NCBI RefSeq assembly: GCF_025144665.1
Contig: NZ_CP102294.1
Span: 496,001-560,000 of the forward strand
Length of the DNA stretch: 64,000 nt
Direction of reading: 5' to 3'
Source of the DNA: Alistipes ihumii AP11
GTDB taxonomy: Bacteria > Bacteroidota > Bacteroidia > Bacteroidales > Rikenellaceae
Shown: in pieces, positions 25,559 through 34,276 of the stretch
Layout of the letters: each line of letters starts with the position of its first letter
Position numbering within the stretch: the stretch's first letter is position 1
Notes under the pieces: generated by a model
The model's database searches: none
Told to the model about the DNA's origin: nothing
What the model saw: the letters and a program-made list of their open reading frames with translations, nothing else
Position numbers and translations under genes: made by a program

Positions 25559-26571
25559 ACAGGAGATACGGCGGAATATTCCTTTGTCTGTGCGGCGTAT
25601 CGTTACTGCTGTGCGGTTGCCGCAAGGAACTGTGCTACGACCACGACATGCACGGGCTGAACGTGCGCGTCGTCGTGCAGCCTGAATGGGAGTGCGTTTG
25701 GGAGCGCGATCACGGCATGAACTGGGACGACAACTGGGCGGAAGAAAGATTCGGCTGCGGATATGAAGACCTCTGTCCCGATCCGGCTACGGGAATCGCG
25801 GCTTTCGTCTATGACGGGGACGGATCGCGTACCGAGCGCCACCTGTCGGCCGAAGGAGGCGAGCTGCCGATGAGCGAGGGGAGGAAATCGATCCTGCTGC
25901 ACAATGACGATACCCGCTTTATCGTCTTCAGCGACATGAACTCATGGGCTTCGGCCTCGGCTACCACGCGTACCCGCACCCGTTCCACTTACAGCGAAAC
26001 GCACGGGGACGAGCGCACGGTCAACGCCCCCGATATGCTTTACGGCGAATGGATCGAGAGGTACGAAGCGAAACCGACGGAAGAACCCGTGACGCTCCCG
26101 GCGAAACTGCAACCGCTGGTCTATACCTACCTGATCCGCTACGAGTTCGCTCAGGGGCTGGAACATGTGGCGCTGGCACGGGGCGCGCTCTCGGGCATGG
26201 CCGAATCGGTCTATCTGCAGGACGGACGCACAGGCGACGAAACCGCGACAGTCCTTTTCGAGGGCGAGCTGAAGAAATTCGGGGTCGAGGCGCGTGTCGC
26301 CTCGTTCGGAGCACCGGGCTACACGCCGGACGCACCCATGCAGCGGCCGGACAATCGCTACGGACTGAACTTGGAAGTGATACTCGGCAATGGCAAGCTC
26401 AAGAGCTTCGAGTTCGACGTAACGGAGCAGGTAGCCGCACAGCCTCGCGGAGGCGTGATTACGGTCGCCGGGCTCGCGGTCACGGACGACGAGGCCGGAG
26501 GCGATGCCGGTTTCGAGGTGGAAGTAGACGGCTGGGGCCCGTACGAGGACATCGAGTTGCCGCTCGATTGA
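25555..26571 (+). CDS. DUF5119 fimbrial-locus lipoprotein
   Basis: A 338-residue lipoprotein (GVSLLLCGCRKELCYDHD; lipidated Cys about 22). The CYDH motif right after the anchor, the strand LNVRVVVQPEWECVWERDHG and the later FIVFSDMNSW segment fit DUF5119, a family found in fimbrial loci next to DUF3575 proteins and thought to be a minor subunit or assembly component. Translationally coupled to the gene before it (ATGA). A 64-bp gap separates it from the first fimbrillin. Confidence 0.8.
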   Translation: MNRRYGGIFLCLCGVSLLLCGCRKELCYDHDMHGLNVRVVVQPEWECVWERDHGMNWDDNWAEERFGCGYEDLCPDPATGIAAFVYDGDGSRTERHLSAEGGELPMSEGRKSILLHNDDTRFIVFSDMNSWASASATTRTRTRSTYSETHGDERTVNAPDMLYGEWIERYEAKPTEEPVTLPAKLQPLVYTYLIRYEFAQGLEHVALARGALSGMAESVYLQDGRTGDETATVLFEGELKKFGVEARVASFGAPGYTPDAPMQRPDNRYGLNLEVILGNGKLKSFEFDVTEQVAAQPRGGVITVAGLAVTDDEAGGDAGFEVEVDGWGPYEDIELPLD

Positions 26572-26635
26572 AAGCGAGCGTAGATCGGGAAATACACGCG
26601 AACAATCATGTAAAACCATTTTAAACAACGAAAAG

Positions 26636-27643
26636 ATGAAAAAAAGTTTTCTTTTACTCGCCGGAGTCGCAGCGGCTCTGGCAAGTTGCAGCAAGACCGA
26701 GACGACAGACCGGCCGCAGGGCTCGGCTATCGGCTTCGCAGGAGCATGGATCGGCCATACCGTGGAATCGAAGGCCCAGAACGACGCGAACATTACCACC
26801 GAGGGAATCGACCATTTCTTCGTATTCGGCGGATACGAAGGCTTCAACAACGTATTCGGAACGGCGGAGGCCGGAGAGCAAGCGATCGGAACGAAAGTAA
26901 CGAAGGCCGCAGACTCTTGGACTTATTCTCCCGTAAGATACTGGGTGGAGGATAAAACCTACGACTTTGCCGCCTATTCCCCGGATTTGACAGGCGTTGC
27001 CACCGTAGCTGCGGACGTAGCCAACAAAGCGATCTCGTTCACGAATTTCGTATCGGACAAGGACCGTCAGCATGACCTAATCTACGCTCACGTATCGAAT
27101 GCGACGCATGAACGAAAGGTGCAGTTCTCCTTCAGCCATGCGCTTTCCATGATCCGTTTTACTTTCAAAAGCGCTTTCGGAAAGAACACGACCCTGCATA
27201 TCAAGGACTTCAAATTCTACGGCATGAGCTTGCAGGGTAACTATTCCTACCAAACGAACGAAATGGAAATGGATTGGAACGGTCATACCAACGTAGCTAC
27301 CGACGGCACGGCATTCACAAACAGCGAGCTGGAGATTCCGGGAACCGAAGGAAATGTTACGGACGACTACCTCGTCATCCCGCAAAGCGTGCCTGCTCAG
27401 ACTATGACCGTATCCTTCACGGCCGAAATCTGGACAAACGGCGCCGAAGCGGCAACGAAAAGCAAGCCCGTCAGCGTTCGGTTACAGACTTTGGAAAACG
27501 GCTGGACTGCCGGGCAGTGCTATAACTATACCGTAACGATCGACGGGGAGAATCTGGAAATGAAGCCGATCGAGTTCGGCGATCCGACCGTAACGGAATG
27601 GCCGGACGAGCCGACCGACATACCGGTCGAGATTCCGATGTAA
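26636..27643 (+). CDS. Fimbrillin-family lipoprotein 1 (candidate major subunit)
   Basis: A 335-residue lipoprotein (LASCSKTE lipobox). Pattern of the Mfa-like fimbrillins: N-terminal domain with WTYSPVRYWVEDKTYDFAAYSP, then FSFSHALSMIRFTFKS and a C-terminal domain ending GQCYNYTVTIDGENLEMKPI. These subunits are exported as lipoproteins and polymerise by strand exchange after proteolytic maturation. It is followed by a strong stem-loop, which would favour a higher transcript level for this gene, so it is the best candidate for the shaft subunit (inference). Confidence 0.85.
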   Translation: MKKSFLLLAGVAAALASCSKTETTDRPQGSAIGFAGAWIGHTVESKAQNDANITTEGIDHFFVFGGYEGFNNVFGTAEAGEQAIGTKVTKAADSWTYSPVRYWVEDKTYDFAAYSPDLTGVATVAADVANKAISFTNFVSDKDRQHDLIYAHVSNATHERKVQFSFSHALSMIRFTFKSAFGKNTTLHIKDFKFYGMSLQGNYSYQTNEMEMDWNGHTNVATDGTAFTNSELEIPGTEGNVTDDYLVIPQSVPAQTMTVSFTAEIWTNGAEAATKSKPVSVRLQTLENGWTAGQCYNYTVTIDGENLEMKPIEFGDPTVTEWPDEPTDIPVEIPM

Positions 27644-27720
27644 ACAGGAATTCAGGTCTATCCGACGATACGGTCGGAAAACATCGTAACGGGTCGGGCG
27701 GGGTTGAACCGATCGGTAAG

Positions 27721-27760
27721 CCCGGCGGAAACGATATGACAGCATATCGCTTCCGCCGGG
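27721..27760 (+). repeat. Stem-loop between fimbrillin genes
   Basis: CCCGGCGGAA then ACGATAT (27721-27737) pairs with ATATCGC then TTCCGCCGGG (27744-27760). No T run follows, so a processing or stability element or a leaky attenuator is more likely than a full terminator. Confidence 0.65.
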
Positions 27761-27836
27761 TATCGGGGAGAAAGGCCGGAAGCCTGCCTCTGTCCCCTCC
27801 CGGCCGCAAAATCCATAGGAAATCAATGTCAGAACG

Positions 27837-28808
27837 ATGAAACGCAACGATACGATCCGGGCTATTGGAATGTCGGTCTCGTGGACATTGCTGCTGGCGG
27901 GCTGCTCGACGGAGAGCGGCACGGATGCGCCACACCGAGCCATCGGCTTTACGACGACCGTTACGCGGTCGGCAGTGACTTCGCTGGGGAACGACGGGGA
28001 CGCATTTTCCGTATGGGCCCGCGAGACCCCCTCAGGCGGCACGCCCCGGCTGATTCTGACGCGCGAGGCCGTAACATGCACGGGCGGATCGTGGCAGTAC
28101 GACGACCTGCAATATTGGCAGGACGAGGCGACGTACGATTTCTATGCCCTCTATCCGGCCGGACAGGAGGCCGAGCTGGAGAATCATACCGTCGCGGGGG
28201 AGATTCCGTACTTGCGCATCAGGGATTTCGACGCCACGCGGTCGGTAGACCTGATGACGGCCGAGAAAACAGGGCTCGCATACCAGCCACCGGCACAACG
28301 CGTCGCCTTCACCTTCCGTCATCTGCTCTCTCAGGTACAGATCATAGGCCGTATCGATCCTGCGCTGGCAGCCTCCGGAGTTTCGGCGACGATACGCTCG
28401 GTCAAGCTCTACGGCATGCCGGGAACGGGGGAGTGCGCCGTACAGCCCGGAGAGAACGGGACATGGAGCCTCGGGGAGGCAACGGATGCCGACAATCCTT
28501 TTGCCCGGGATACCGTCTCTCGGGAACTGACGCCCGCAGGAATCTCCGTCTTCGCGGACGATCCGCTGCTGTTCCCCCAGCAGGTGGGCGACGGCTTCGT
28601 GCTGGAGATCGAGTACGAATATGCGGGGAACGGCACGAGCGGCACGTTCGCAAAGAGCATCAGCCTCGCCGGCGCAGGCATTGGCACATGGGAAGCGGGA
28701 TGCAGCTACCGCTATACCTTCACGGTGGGCAGCGAGTACATCCTGTTCGAGAAACCGGAGGTCATTCCCTGGTCTTCGGCCTCGGGCGGCAACATCACGG
28801 TAGAATGA
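27837..28808 (+). CDS. Fimbrillin-family lipoprotein 2
   Basis: A 323-residue lipoprotein (TLLLAGCSTES lipobox). It shares the fimbrillin order: WQYDDLQYWQDEATYDFYALYP, later VAFTFRHLLSQVQIIG, and a C-terminal GCSYRYTFTVGSEYI followed by an acidic tail. It probably forms a minor or accessory pilin of the same fibre. It follows the first fimbrillin after a 193-bp gap with the stem-loop and precedes fimbrillin 3 by 33 bp. Confidence 0.78.
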   Translation: MKRNDTIRAIGMSVSWTLLLAGCSTESGTDAPHRAIGFTTTVTRSAVTSLGNDGDAFSVWARETPSGGTPRLILTREAVTCTGGSWQYDDLQYWQDEATYDFYALYPAGQEAELENHTVAGEIPYLRIRDFDATRSVDLMTAEKTGLAYQPPAQRVAFTFRHLLSQVQIIGRIDPALAASGVSATIRSVKLYGMPGTGECAVQPGENGTWSLGEATDADNPFARDTVSRELTPAGISVFADDPLLFPQQVGDGFVLEIEYEYAGNGTSGTFAKSISLAGAGIGTWEAGCSYRYTFTVGSEYILFEKPEVIPWSSASGGNITVE

Positions 28809-28841
28809 TCCCCGAATAACGACGACAGACGAGATACGGAT

Positions 28842-29936
28842 ATGAATAAAAAAACGCTATATGTCGCAATCCTGCTGGCCGCGCTGACCGCCTGCCAGAA
28901 AGCGGAATACACCGCCCCGGCGACGCTCTCGGACGAGCCGATACGCTTCGGCGCTCCGGGTATCGCGCTGGACGGCGAGCTGTTGTCGCGCGCCGCGGGA
29001 CCCGTGAACGAGTTTCCCGAAGGCGGATCGTTCGGGGTATTGGGCTATTGTCTGGCTATGAAAGGCGACAATACGGACCTCGACTACAGCACGGGACCCG
29101 ACCCGTGGAACTCCAAAGCCCCGCGCAGCACGCCCCACCTGTTTCATAAGACCGAAGTCGCCTACAACGGCTCGGCTTGTTACTATACCGGCACGCAGCG
29201 ACACTGGTACGAGCGACAGGATTACCTATACAGCTTTTTTGCCTACTATCCCTACAGCGACGACTGCTTCGCCGTCACCCCGGAAACACAGGCGGGCATG
29301 GGCGCTCCTACGATGAGATTCTCCATGCCGTTCGAGGGCGGCACGGAAAATACCCCGCGCGAAATCGAGCGGATACCCGACGCGATGGTGGCGGCTTCGA
29401 CGGACGTAACGCGCGGCGACGGACATGTGAACCTCCGATTCTACCATCTGCTGACCTGCCTGAATTTCAAGGTCAGCAACCATAACGAAACGAACGCCGT
29501 CGTCGTTCGCGGCCTGCGCCTGAAAGGGACTTTCTACCGCTCGATAGAGATCGACATGGCCGGTGATGAAGTGCGCTATCCGGCGGACACCTATTCCGGG
29601 ACTTTCGTTTTCCTCGACGGAGCCCGCGAGGAGGACGACGTGAACGTGACATACGGCAGTCCGGCGGAGAAGATCGGCGGCAAGTCGCTGATGCTGGTAG
29701 CCAATCTGGCTGCATCGCCCTATCTGGGCGATGCGGGAATTTATATCGATTATACGTTTATGGGGACAGAGCATACCGATAAATATATAGGCGACGTAGC
29801 CAATTTTCTCCCCATGTCGGGCACGATTTATACCGTAGAGCTGAATTTTATCGGCGACGCTTTCGTCATAAGTTTCGTGGTCGATAACAACCAGACATGG
29901 GAAAACGGAGGCGACAGCGATTTGGAATTTGAATAA
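28842..29936 (+). CDS. Fimbrillin-family lipoprotein 3
   Basis: A 364-residue lipoprotein (LLAALTACQKAEYTAP). Contains the YLYSFFAYYPYSDD block, VNLRFYHLLTCLNFKV (fimbrillin-type strand) and a C-terminal GTIYTVELNFIGDAFVISF. Its mature N-terminus, KAEYTAP, resembles that of the next gene, KGEYTAP, suggesting a shared ancestry or processing context. The end may overlap an alternative start of the next gene. Confidence 0.78.
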   Translation: MNKKTLYVAILLAALTACQKAEYTAPATLSDEPIRFGAPGIALDGELLSRAAGPVNEFPEGGSFGVLGYCLAMKGDNTDLDYSTGPDPWNSKAPRSTPHLFHKTEVAYNGSACYYTGTQRHWYERQDYLYSFFAYYPYSDDCFAVTPETQAGMGAPTMRFSMPFEGGTENTPREIERIPDAMVAASTDVTRGDGHVNLRFYHLLTCLNFKVSNHNETNAVVVRGLRLKGTFYRSIEIDMAGDEVRYPADTYSGTFVFLDGAREEDDVNVTYGSPAEKIGGKSLMLVANLAASPYLGDAGIYIDYTFMGTEHTDKYIGDVANFLPMSGTIYTVELNFIGDAFVISFVVDNNQTWENGGDSDLEFE

Positions 29937-29955
29937 GGAGACAGACACACAGAAG

Positions 29956-32358
29956 ATGAACGGCAGAACGATACGGAAATACCCGTTTTTACCGCTGGTG
30001 GCCATCGCGGCGTTGAGCATGACAGGGTGCACGAAAGGGGAGTATACCGCACCGGGCGGCGCCGCTGACGGAGGCGGCTTCAGGCTTTCGGTAGTCACGA
30101 AAAGCATGTCGCGCGCAGAGGTCGTCACCCGCGCCTCCGACCCCAAGACCGAGGCCGAGCGCGAGATCAAGGAGCTGCACGTATTCCTTTTCGGACCGGA
30201 TGGCAAATACCTGCAAGCGCGACAGGACGGCGGAGGCCATTCCTTTCAAGGATACCAGAGCGTCAAAGGAACTTCCACGCTGCGCATAGATAACGAAGGA
30301 TTCGCCGACAATGCGTATGCGTCCCGAGCCACCGTATACGTAGTGGCGAACGTAGAACCCGGAACGTTCGGAAATCTGACCGAGGAAGGATACCCGGAAA
30401 GAATACCCGACGAAACCGCTTTCGAGGCATTCCATTACGAACCGACCTCATACGAAACGCTCTTGGAACTGCCCGCCTCGGGCATGCCTATGGTGGGCAA
30501 GTCGAGCACGACGGTCGATCTGACGCAGGCGAAAGGCGAGGTGGTCATCGAGATGAAAGCGCTGATGGCCCGCATCGACTTCTCTTTCAAGGTGTCGTCG
30601 AGCAGCGGCGAAATCGGCAAGCTACCCTCGCTGAACCTCACCGACTACAAGGTGAGCAACATGGCCACCTCCGTCCCTCTCATCGCCCCGGACAGCGAGA
30701 GTAACCTCGACCGGGACGGCGACGGAATCGCCGAAAAGGTTACCGAAAGAGAAGGCGTTATGGACCCGACCAGCGGCATTATCTACAACCAAAGCGGCGA
30801 AGCGACCCTTTCGTTCTATGTTTTCGAGAACCTGCGCAAACCGGGATACGAAGGGGCGTATCCCTATCCCGACAGCATAGCCTCCGACGCCTACCAATGC
30901 TACAAGCCGCTGCTGGCCGTCAGAAAGGACGGCGATACGATCCCCGCAACACGTCTGGTTATCGGGGGTATCTACACCGATGCCGACGACCTGACTTACA
31001 CCGCCACCTGTACGATCTATCTGGGCTGCGACCCGGTGAGCGACTTCAATGTCAGGCGTAACCACCAGTACCGCAACCGGGTGACGATCTCGGGCATCAC
31101 CCGCACGGACGATCATTCCGGCAACAACGTGACTTTCGACGCCCGCATCAACGTAGAGACGACCAACCCTTACTATATCTCCCTCTTGCGGCACAAGAAT
31201 CTGGACGCTCATTTCAACATTACGCCGATGGACATCTACCTGTACGATACGGAGCGCAATCCGTCGATGGACATAGAGGTAAAAGACCCGGAAAAGAACG
31301 ACTGGGTACGTATCGAGCGGGTCCCGGCTTCCGTCATGGCGAGCGGCAATGCGGAAGACTACCAGATCAGCCATCCGGGACAGGCATACGCCGCCGGAAC
31401 GGGCAAGCGCAAGTTCTTCACCACGAACCTGCTGACCGATCCCGACCAACTGGCGGACAATACGAGATACGACGATGTGCGCGACCGCGACCGAATCTAT
31501 ATTTATGCGGATGAGAATATCAGCACGAAAAGCCGTAAGGCAGACCTCGTGCTGACCTACAAGGAGAACGGGCAGCCGGTCGGCGAATCGCACACCGTCA
31601 CGCTCGAACAGCACGGCTTGCTGAAAGTCAGCGTGGAGGATGGTGGCGTACACCAATATTATATCTATGCGGAAGCCTATGAAGAGTATCTAGACTACTA
31701 TGATCCTCTCTCCTCGTGGACGACGGATCAGGTATACGACGGATTGTCATGGGGACCGTCCGACATGGGAAATATCAATACCGGACTTGGCGGATTCTTA
31801 CCGCGACGGGATGCGATAGAAGGTTTCTTCAACGGCAGAAAAAACACCATAGCCATCCTGATGGAACAGGGCATTTACGGCCAAAACGACGGTTTTCTCG
31901 GCGACGGTTCTCCGACGCAACCGTTGCAGGCGATGGTGTTGGACGTCAAACCCTCCACGGCGGCAGAGTATTGTTACCGCAAGAACAAAACCGACGGGAA
32001 CGGGATGATTTCCTACGACAACATGCGATGGTACCTGCCGACCATCCGAGAGCTGGAAAATACGCTGACGACCTATTACGCCTCCACGCCGGAGTTCCAA
32101 AACTCGTTCTACTGGTCATGCAATCCGGCGCAAAGGCCCTTTCAGCTCGGAGATATTTCCATCATGGAAGCCACTTCGTACGCCCGCGCCACCATGGCCC
32201 ACCAGGTCGACGGAAAGATTGTCCACAAACCCAGCGGCTCCGACCAGTTTTACGATCCGGACCTGGGACCGGCCAGTCCATACGGGAAAGCGCTACGGAC
32301 CACCGTACTGCGTATCCGTGCCGTCTATCGCCCGGCCGACGATGCGGAAATAGACTGA
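29956..32358 (+). CDS. Large fimbrial-locus lipoprotein (DUF4906-like; candidate tip or minor subunit)
   Basis: An 800-residue lipoprotein (LSMTGCTKGEYTAP). The N-terminal 300 residues have a FimB/Mfa2-like pattern (IKELHVFLFGPDGKYL, ATVYVVANVEPG, VIEMKALMARIDFSF). The middle holds a long beta-rich section with HQYRNRVTISGI and a BACON-like strand (KADLVLTYKENGQ). The last 200 residues include MRWYLPTIRELENTLTTYY, resembling the C-terminal formylglycine/tip-like modules of DUF4906 proteins. Size and position suit a tip adhesin. ATG 29956 is preferred; 29929 would overlap the upstream gene by 8 bp. Confidence 0.72.
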   Translation: MNGRTIRKYPFLPLVAIAALSMTGCTKGEYTAPGGAADGGGFRLSVVTKSMSRAEVVTRASDPKTEAEREIKELHVFLFGPDGKYLQARQDGGGHSFQGYQSVKGTSTLRIDNEGFADNAYASRATVYVVANVEPGTFGNLTEEGYPERIPDETAFEAFHYEPTSYETLLELPASGMPMVGKSSTTVDLTQAKGEVVIEMKALMARIDFSFKVSSSSGEIGKLPSLNLTDYKVSNMATSVPLIAPDSESNLDRDGDGIAEKVTEREGVMDPTSGIIYNQSGEATLSFYVFENLRKPGYEGAYPYPDSIASDAYQCYKPLLAVRKDGDTIPATRLVIGGIYTDADDLTYTATCTIYLGCDPVSDFNVRRNHQYRNRVTISGITRTDDHSGNNVTFDARINVETTNPYYISLLRHKNLDAHFNITPMDIYLYDTERNPSMDIEVKDPEKNDWVRIERVPASVMASGNAEDYQISHPGQAYAAGTGKRKFFTTNLLTDPDQLADNTRYDDVRDRDRIYIYADENISTKSRKADLVLTYKENGQPVGESHTVTLEQHGLLKVSVEDGGVHQYYIYAEAYEEYLDYYDPLSSWTTDQVYDGLSWGPSDMGNINTGLGGFLPRRDAIEGFFNGRKNTIAILMEQGIYGQNDGFLGDGSPTQPLQAMVLDVKPSTAAEYCYRKNKTDGNGMISYDNMRWYLPTIRELENTLTTYYASTPEFQNSFYWSCNPAQRPFQLGDISIMEATSYARATMAHQVDGKIVHKPSGSDQFYDPDLGPASPYGKALRTTVLRIRAVYRPADDAEID

Positions 32359-32689
32359 CGGAGCCGCTCCGGCTTATTTCCGGCAGCAGACAAGACGGAT
32401 AGGGGAGGCGGACTTCAAACATAAGACCGTCCGAAATACATATATAGCTACCCGAAGCCGAAAGGCCCCGAACCATCAGGCCGTCTTGCCCGCAATCTTT
32501 TGTCCGCACGGGATTCCGTCCCGGCATGCACGTCTTTCGCCCGCTATCGGAACACTCTGTCCGTCTGTTAACGGGTTCGGGCATTTTTGTCAATGCCCGC
32601 ATGTTATCCGTTCGTCTCGCCGCTACTTTCCGATTCGCGGATAACTGGAATGAAAATTGCATCAAAGAACCTATATAATTACGATTGTT
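32359..32689. other. Intergenic gap inside the fimbrial region
   Basis: 330 bp without a recognisable gene or a clear consensus promoter. It separates the last lipoprotein from the main operon, so that gene may have its own promoter. Confidence 0.4.
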
Positions 32690-33649
32690 ATGAAGAAATT
32701 GATTTTTATGGCCCTGAGCCTGATTTTCCTTGCGTCATCGTGTTCCGACGACGACCGTAAAAGCGACGAGCAGCCTACGCCCGCACTGGTTACTCCCGAT
32801 GTCAGCGTACGCATGGCCGAACCTCTCAGCGTGCATCCCTTCACCGGTATTTTGGAAATATACCCCTGCAACGATGAATCGTCCGTCTATTACGGAAATT
32901 ACTTCAACGGGAAACTGACCCCGTTCTACGGATACTATACTATCCTGAACGGAGATATATCCGGCCAATACAATCGCGAGCTGCATCTGCCGGTCGGGAA
33001 TTACAATATGGTGTACTGGGGCACGCCGAAATACGACGAACCGATCCACAACTCGCCGCAGATCGTCTCGCCGGGGCTGATCGAGGGCGCCGATCTCTCC
33101 AAGCTCTATTTCAGCCTGCGAAGCATAGGCAATGGGCTCTATTCCCCCGTATACGATCTGGTACATGCCGTCAAATCGGCTCATATCGGCACGGATGCCC
33201 TGCAAACCTCGCTTTCGCGCGTAAGTTCGGGACTGAAAATGGTCATCAAACAGTCCGACGGCAGTGCATTCATTCCCGAAATCGCCAGCGTGAAAGTCAA
33301 TATCGGCAATATCGCCGAAAAAATAAACTTTTATACCGGCACGGCGGAAAACATGACCAAAACCGTACAGTTCGAGCTATCGCGTTCGGAAGACGGACTT
33401 TCGTACGGCAACATCACGGTGATGCTGTTTCCCTCGGCCGCTAATCCGCCGCTGGAGCTGATCATCACTCTGCAGGACGGTACGGAGTATAAACTGAGCG
33501 AAAATCTGAACGCGACTCTGTCACCCAATACACGGCTGACGCTGAACATCAACGTGGGCAAGATATTGGTGGACGGCAATCCGGGAGATTTCGACTACGA
33601 CGACTGGAACGAGGAGAGCGAAACCATCGACTTTCCGATCGTAGATTAG
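32690..33649 (+). CDS. Fimbrial-type (FimB/Mfa2-like) lipoprotein
   Basis: A 319-residue lipoprotein (LIFLASSCSDDD lipobox). The HLPVGNYNMVYWGTPKYDEP segment, YDLVHAVKSAHIG and a C-terminal TRLTLNINVGKILVDGNPGDF fit fimbrial anchor or minor proteins of Bacteroidales. FimB/Mfa2 proteins anchor the fibre and limit its length; that role here is inference. The ATG at 32690 starts the signal peptide; the longer frame uses a non-ATG codon. A strong terminator follows, closing the locus. Confidence 0.7.
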   Translation: MKKLIFMALSLIFLASSCSDDDRKSDEQPTPALVTPDVSVRMAEPLSVHPFTGILEIYPCNDESSVYYGNYFNGKLTPFYGYYTILNGDISGQYNRELHLPVGNYNMVYWGTPKYDEPIHNSPQIVSPGLIEGADLSKLYFSLRSIGNGLYSPVYDLVHAVKSAHIGTDALQTSLSRVSSGLKMVIKQSDGSAFIPEIASVKVNIGNIAEKINFYTGTAENMTKTVQFELSRSEDGLSYGNITVMLFPSAANPPLELIITLQDGTEYKLSENLNATLSPNTRLTLNINVGKILVDGNPGDFDYDDWNEESETIDFPIVD

Positions 33650-33670
33650 AAGTATTACCCGTCGATACGT

Positions 33671-33714
33671 AAGGAAGAGGCGCCGGACGATTGTCCGGCG
33701 CCTCTTCCTTCGTT
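33671..33714 (+). terminator. Terminator of the fimbrial locus
   Basis: An 18-bp perfect stem: AAGGAAGAGGCGCCGGAC (33671-33688) with GTCCGGCGCCTCTTCCTT (33693-33710), loop GATT. Confidence 0.85.
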
Positions 33715-33895
33715 CATTCAACTACCGCCGAAGCAGGGAATGGAAACCCGAGGCCGAGCGGTCACGAACGAGATCGCGCGAAATTGCTTTCCATTGGCTT
33801 TTTCTTTCAGCGGCCCCCAAATAAAAAATCCTTACATATCCTCGATACATAAGGATTTTTTCCATCTCTTACAACCTCTTTATCAAGGCTTTAAG

Positions 33896-33968
33896 AGCGG
33901 AAAACGGGACTCGGACCCGCGACCCTCAGCTTGGGAAGCTGATGCTCTACCAACTGAGCTATTTCCGC
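33896..33968 (-). tRNA. tRNA-Gly (anticodon CCC)
   Basis: A 73-nt cloverleaf on the minus strand. The acceptor GCGGAAA pairs with TTTCCGC, the D arm reads AGCTCAGTTGGTAGAGC, and the anticodon stem TCAGC/GCTGA encloses TTCCCAA. The T loop is GGTCCGAGTCC. The 3' CCA is not encoded. Confidence 0.94.
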
Positions 33969-34097
33969 AAATGCAGAGGCAAATATACGGTTTTTTCCCT
34001 TTATTTCGTCACTTAAAAGGGCAAAAAAATGACGATAGCAAAAAAACTCCAACTTTTTTCAGGACAGACACCGCCGCGCAGTACGAGTGTAGAAGGG

Positions 34098-34140
34098 AAG
34101 GCAAGGCAAGGCAAGGCAAGGCAAGGCAAGGCAAGGCAAG
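34098..34140. repeat. AAGGC pentanucleotide tandem repeat
   Basis: 8.6 perfect copies of AAGGC (43 bp) in the gap between tRNA-Gly and the 3' end of lepA. Not in a supported gene. Confidence 0.9.
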
Positions 34141-34276
34141 ACCGGCCCCCCTGCAGAAGTTCGGCAGCAGACAAACGCGGAAAGACATTTCTGCCCGCCC
34201 CTGCAACGAAACCGCAAACTACGGAACAAAAACGTAAAAGGGTGTCTCGTGAGAAACCGACAAGCCCTCCTGCAAC

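Noticed and set aside
34098-34140. Possible CRISPR-like array
   Set aside because: The unit is only 5 bp and directly contiguous without spacers; it is a simple sequence repeat.
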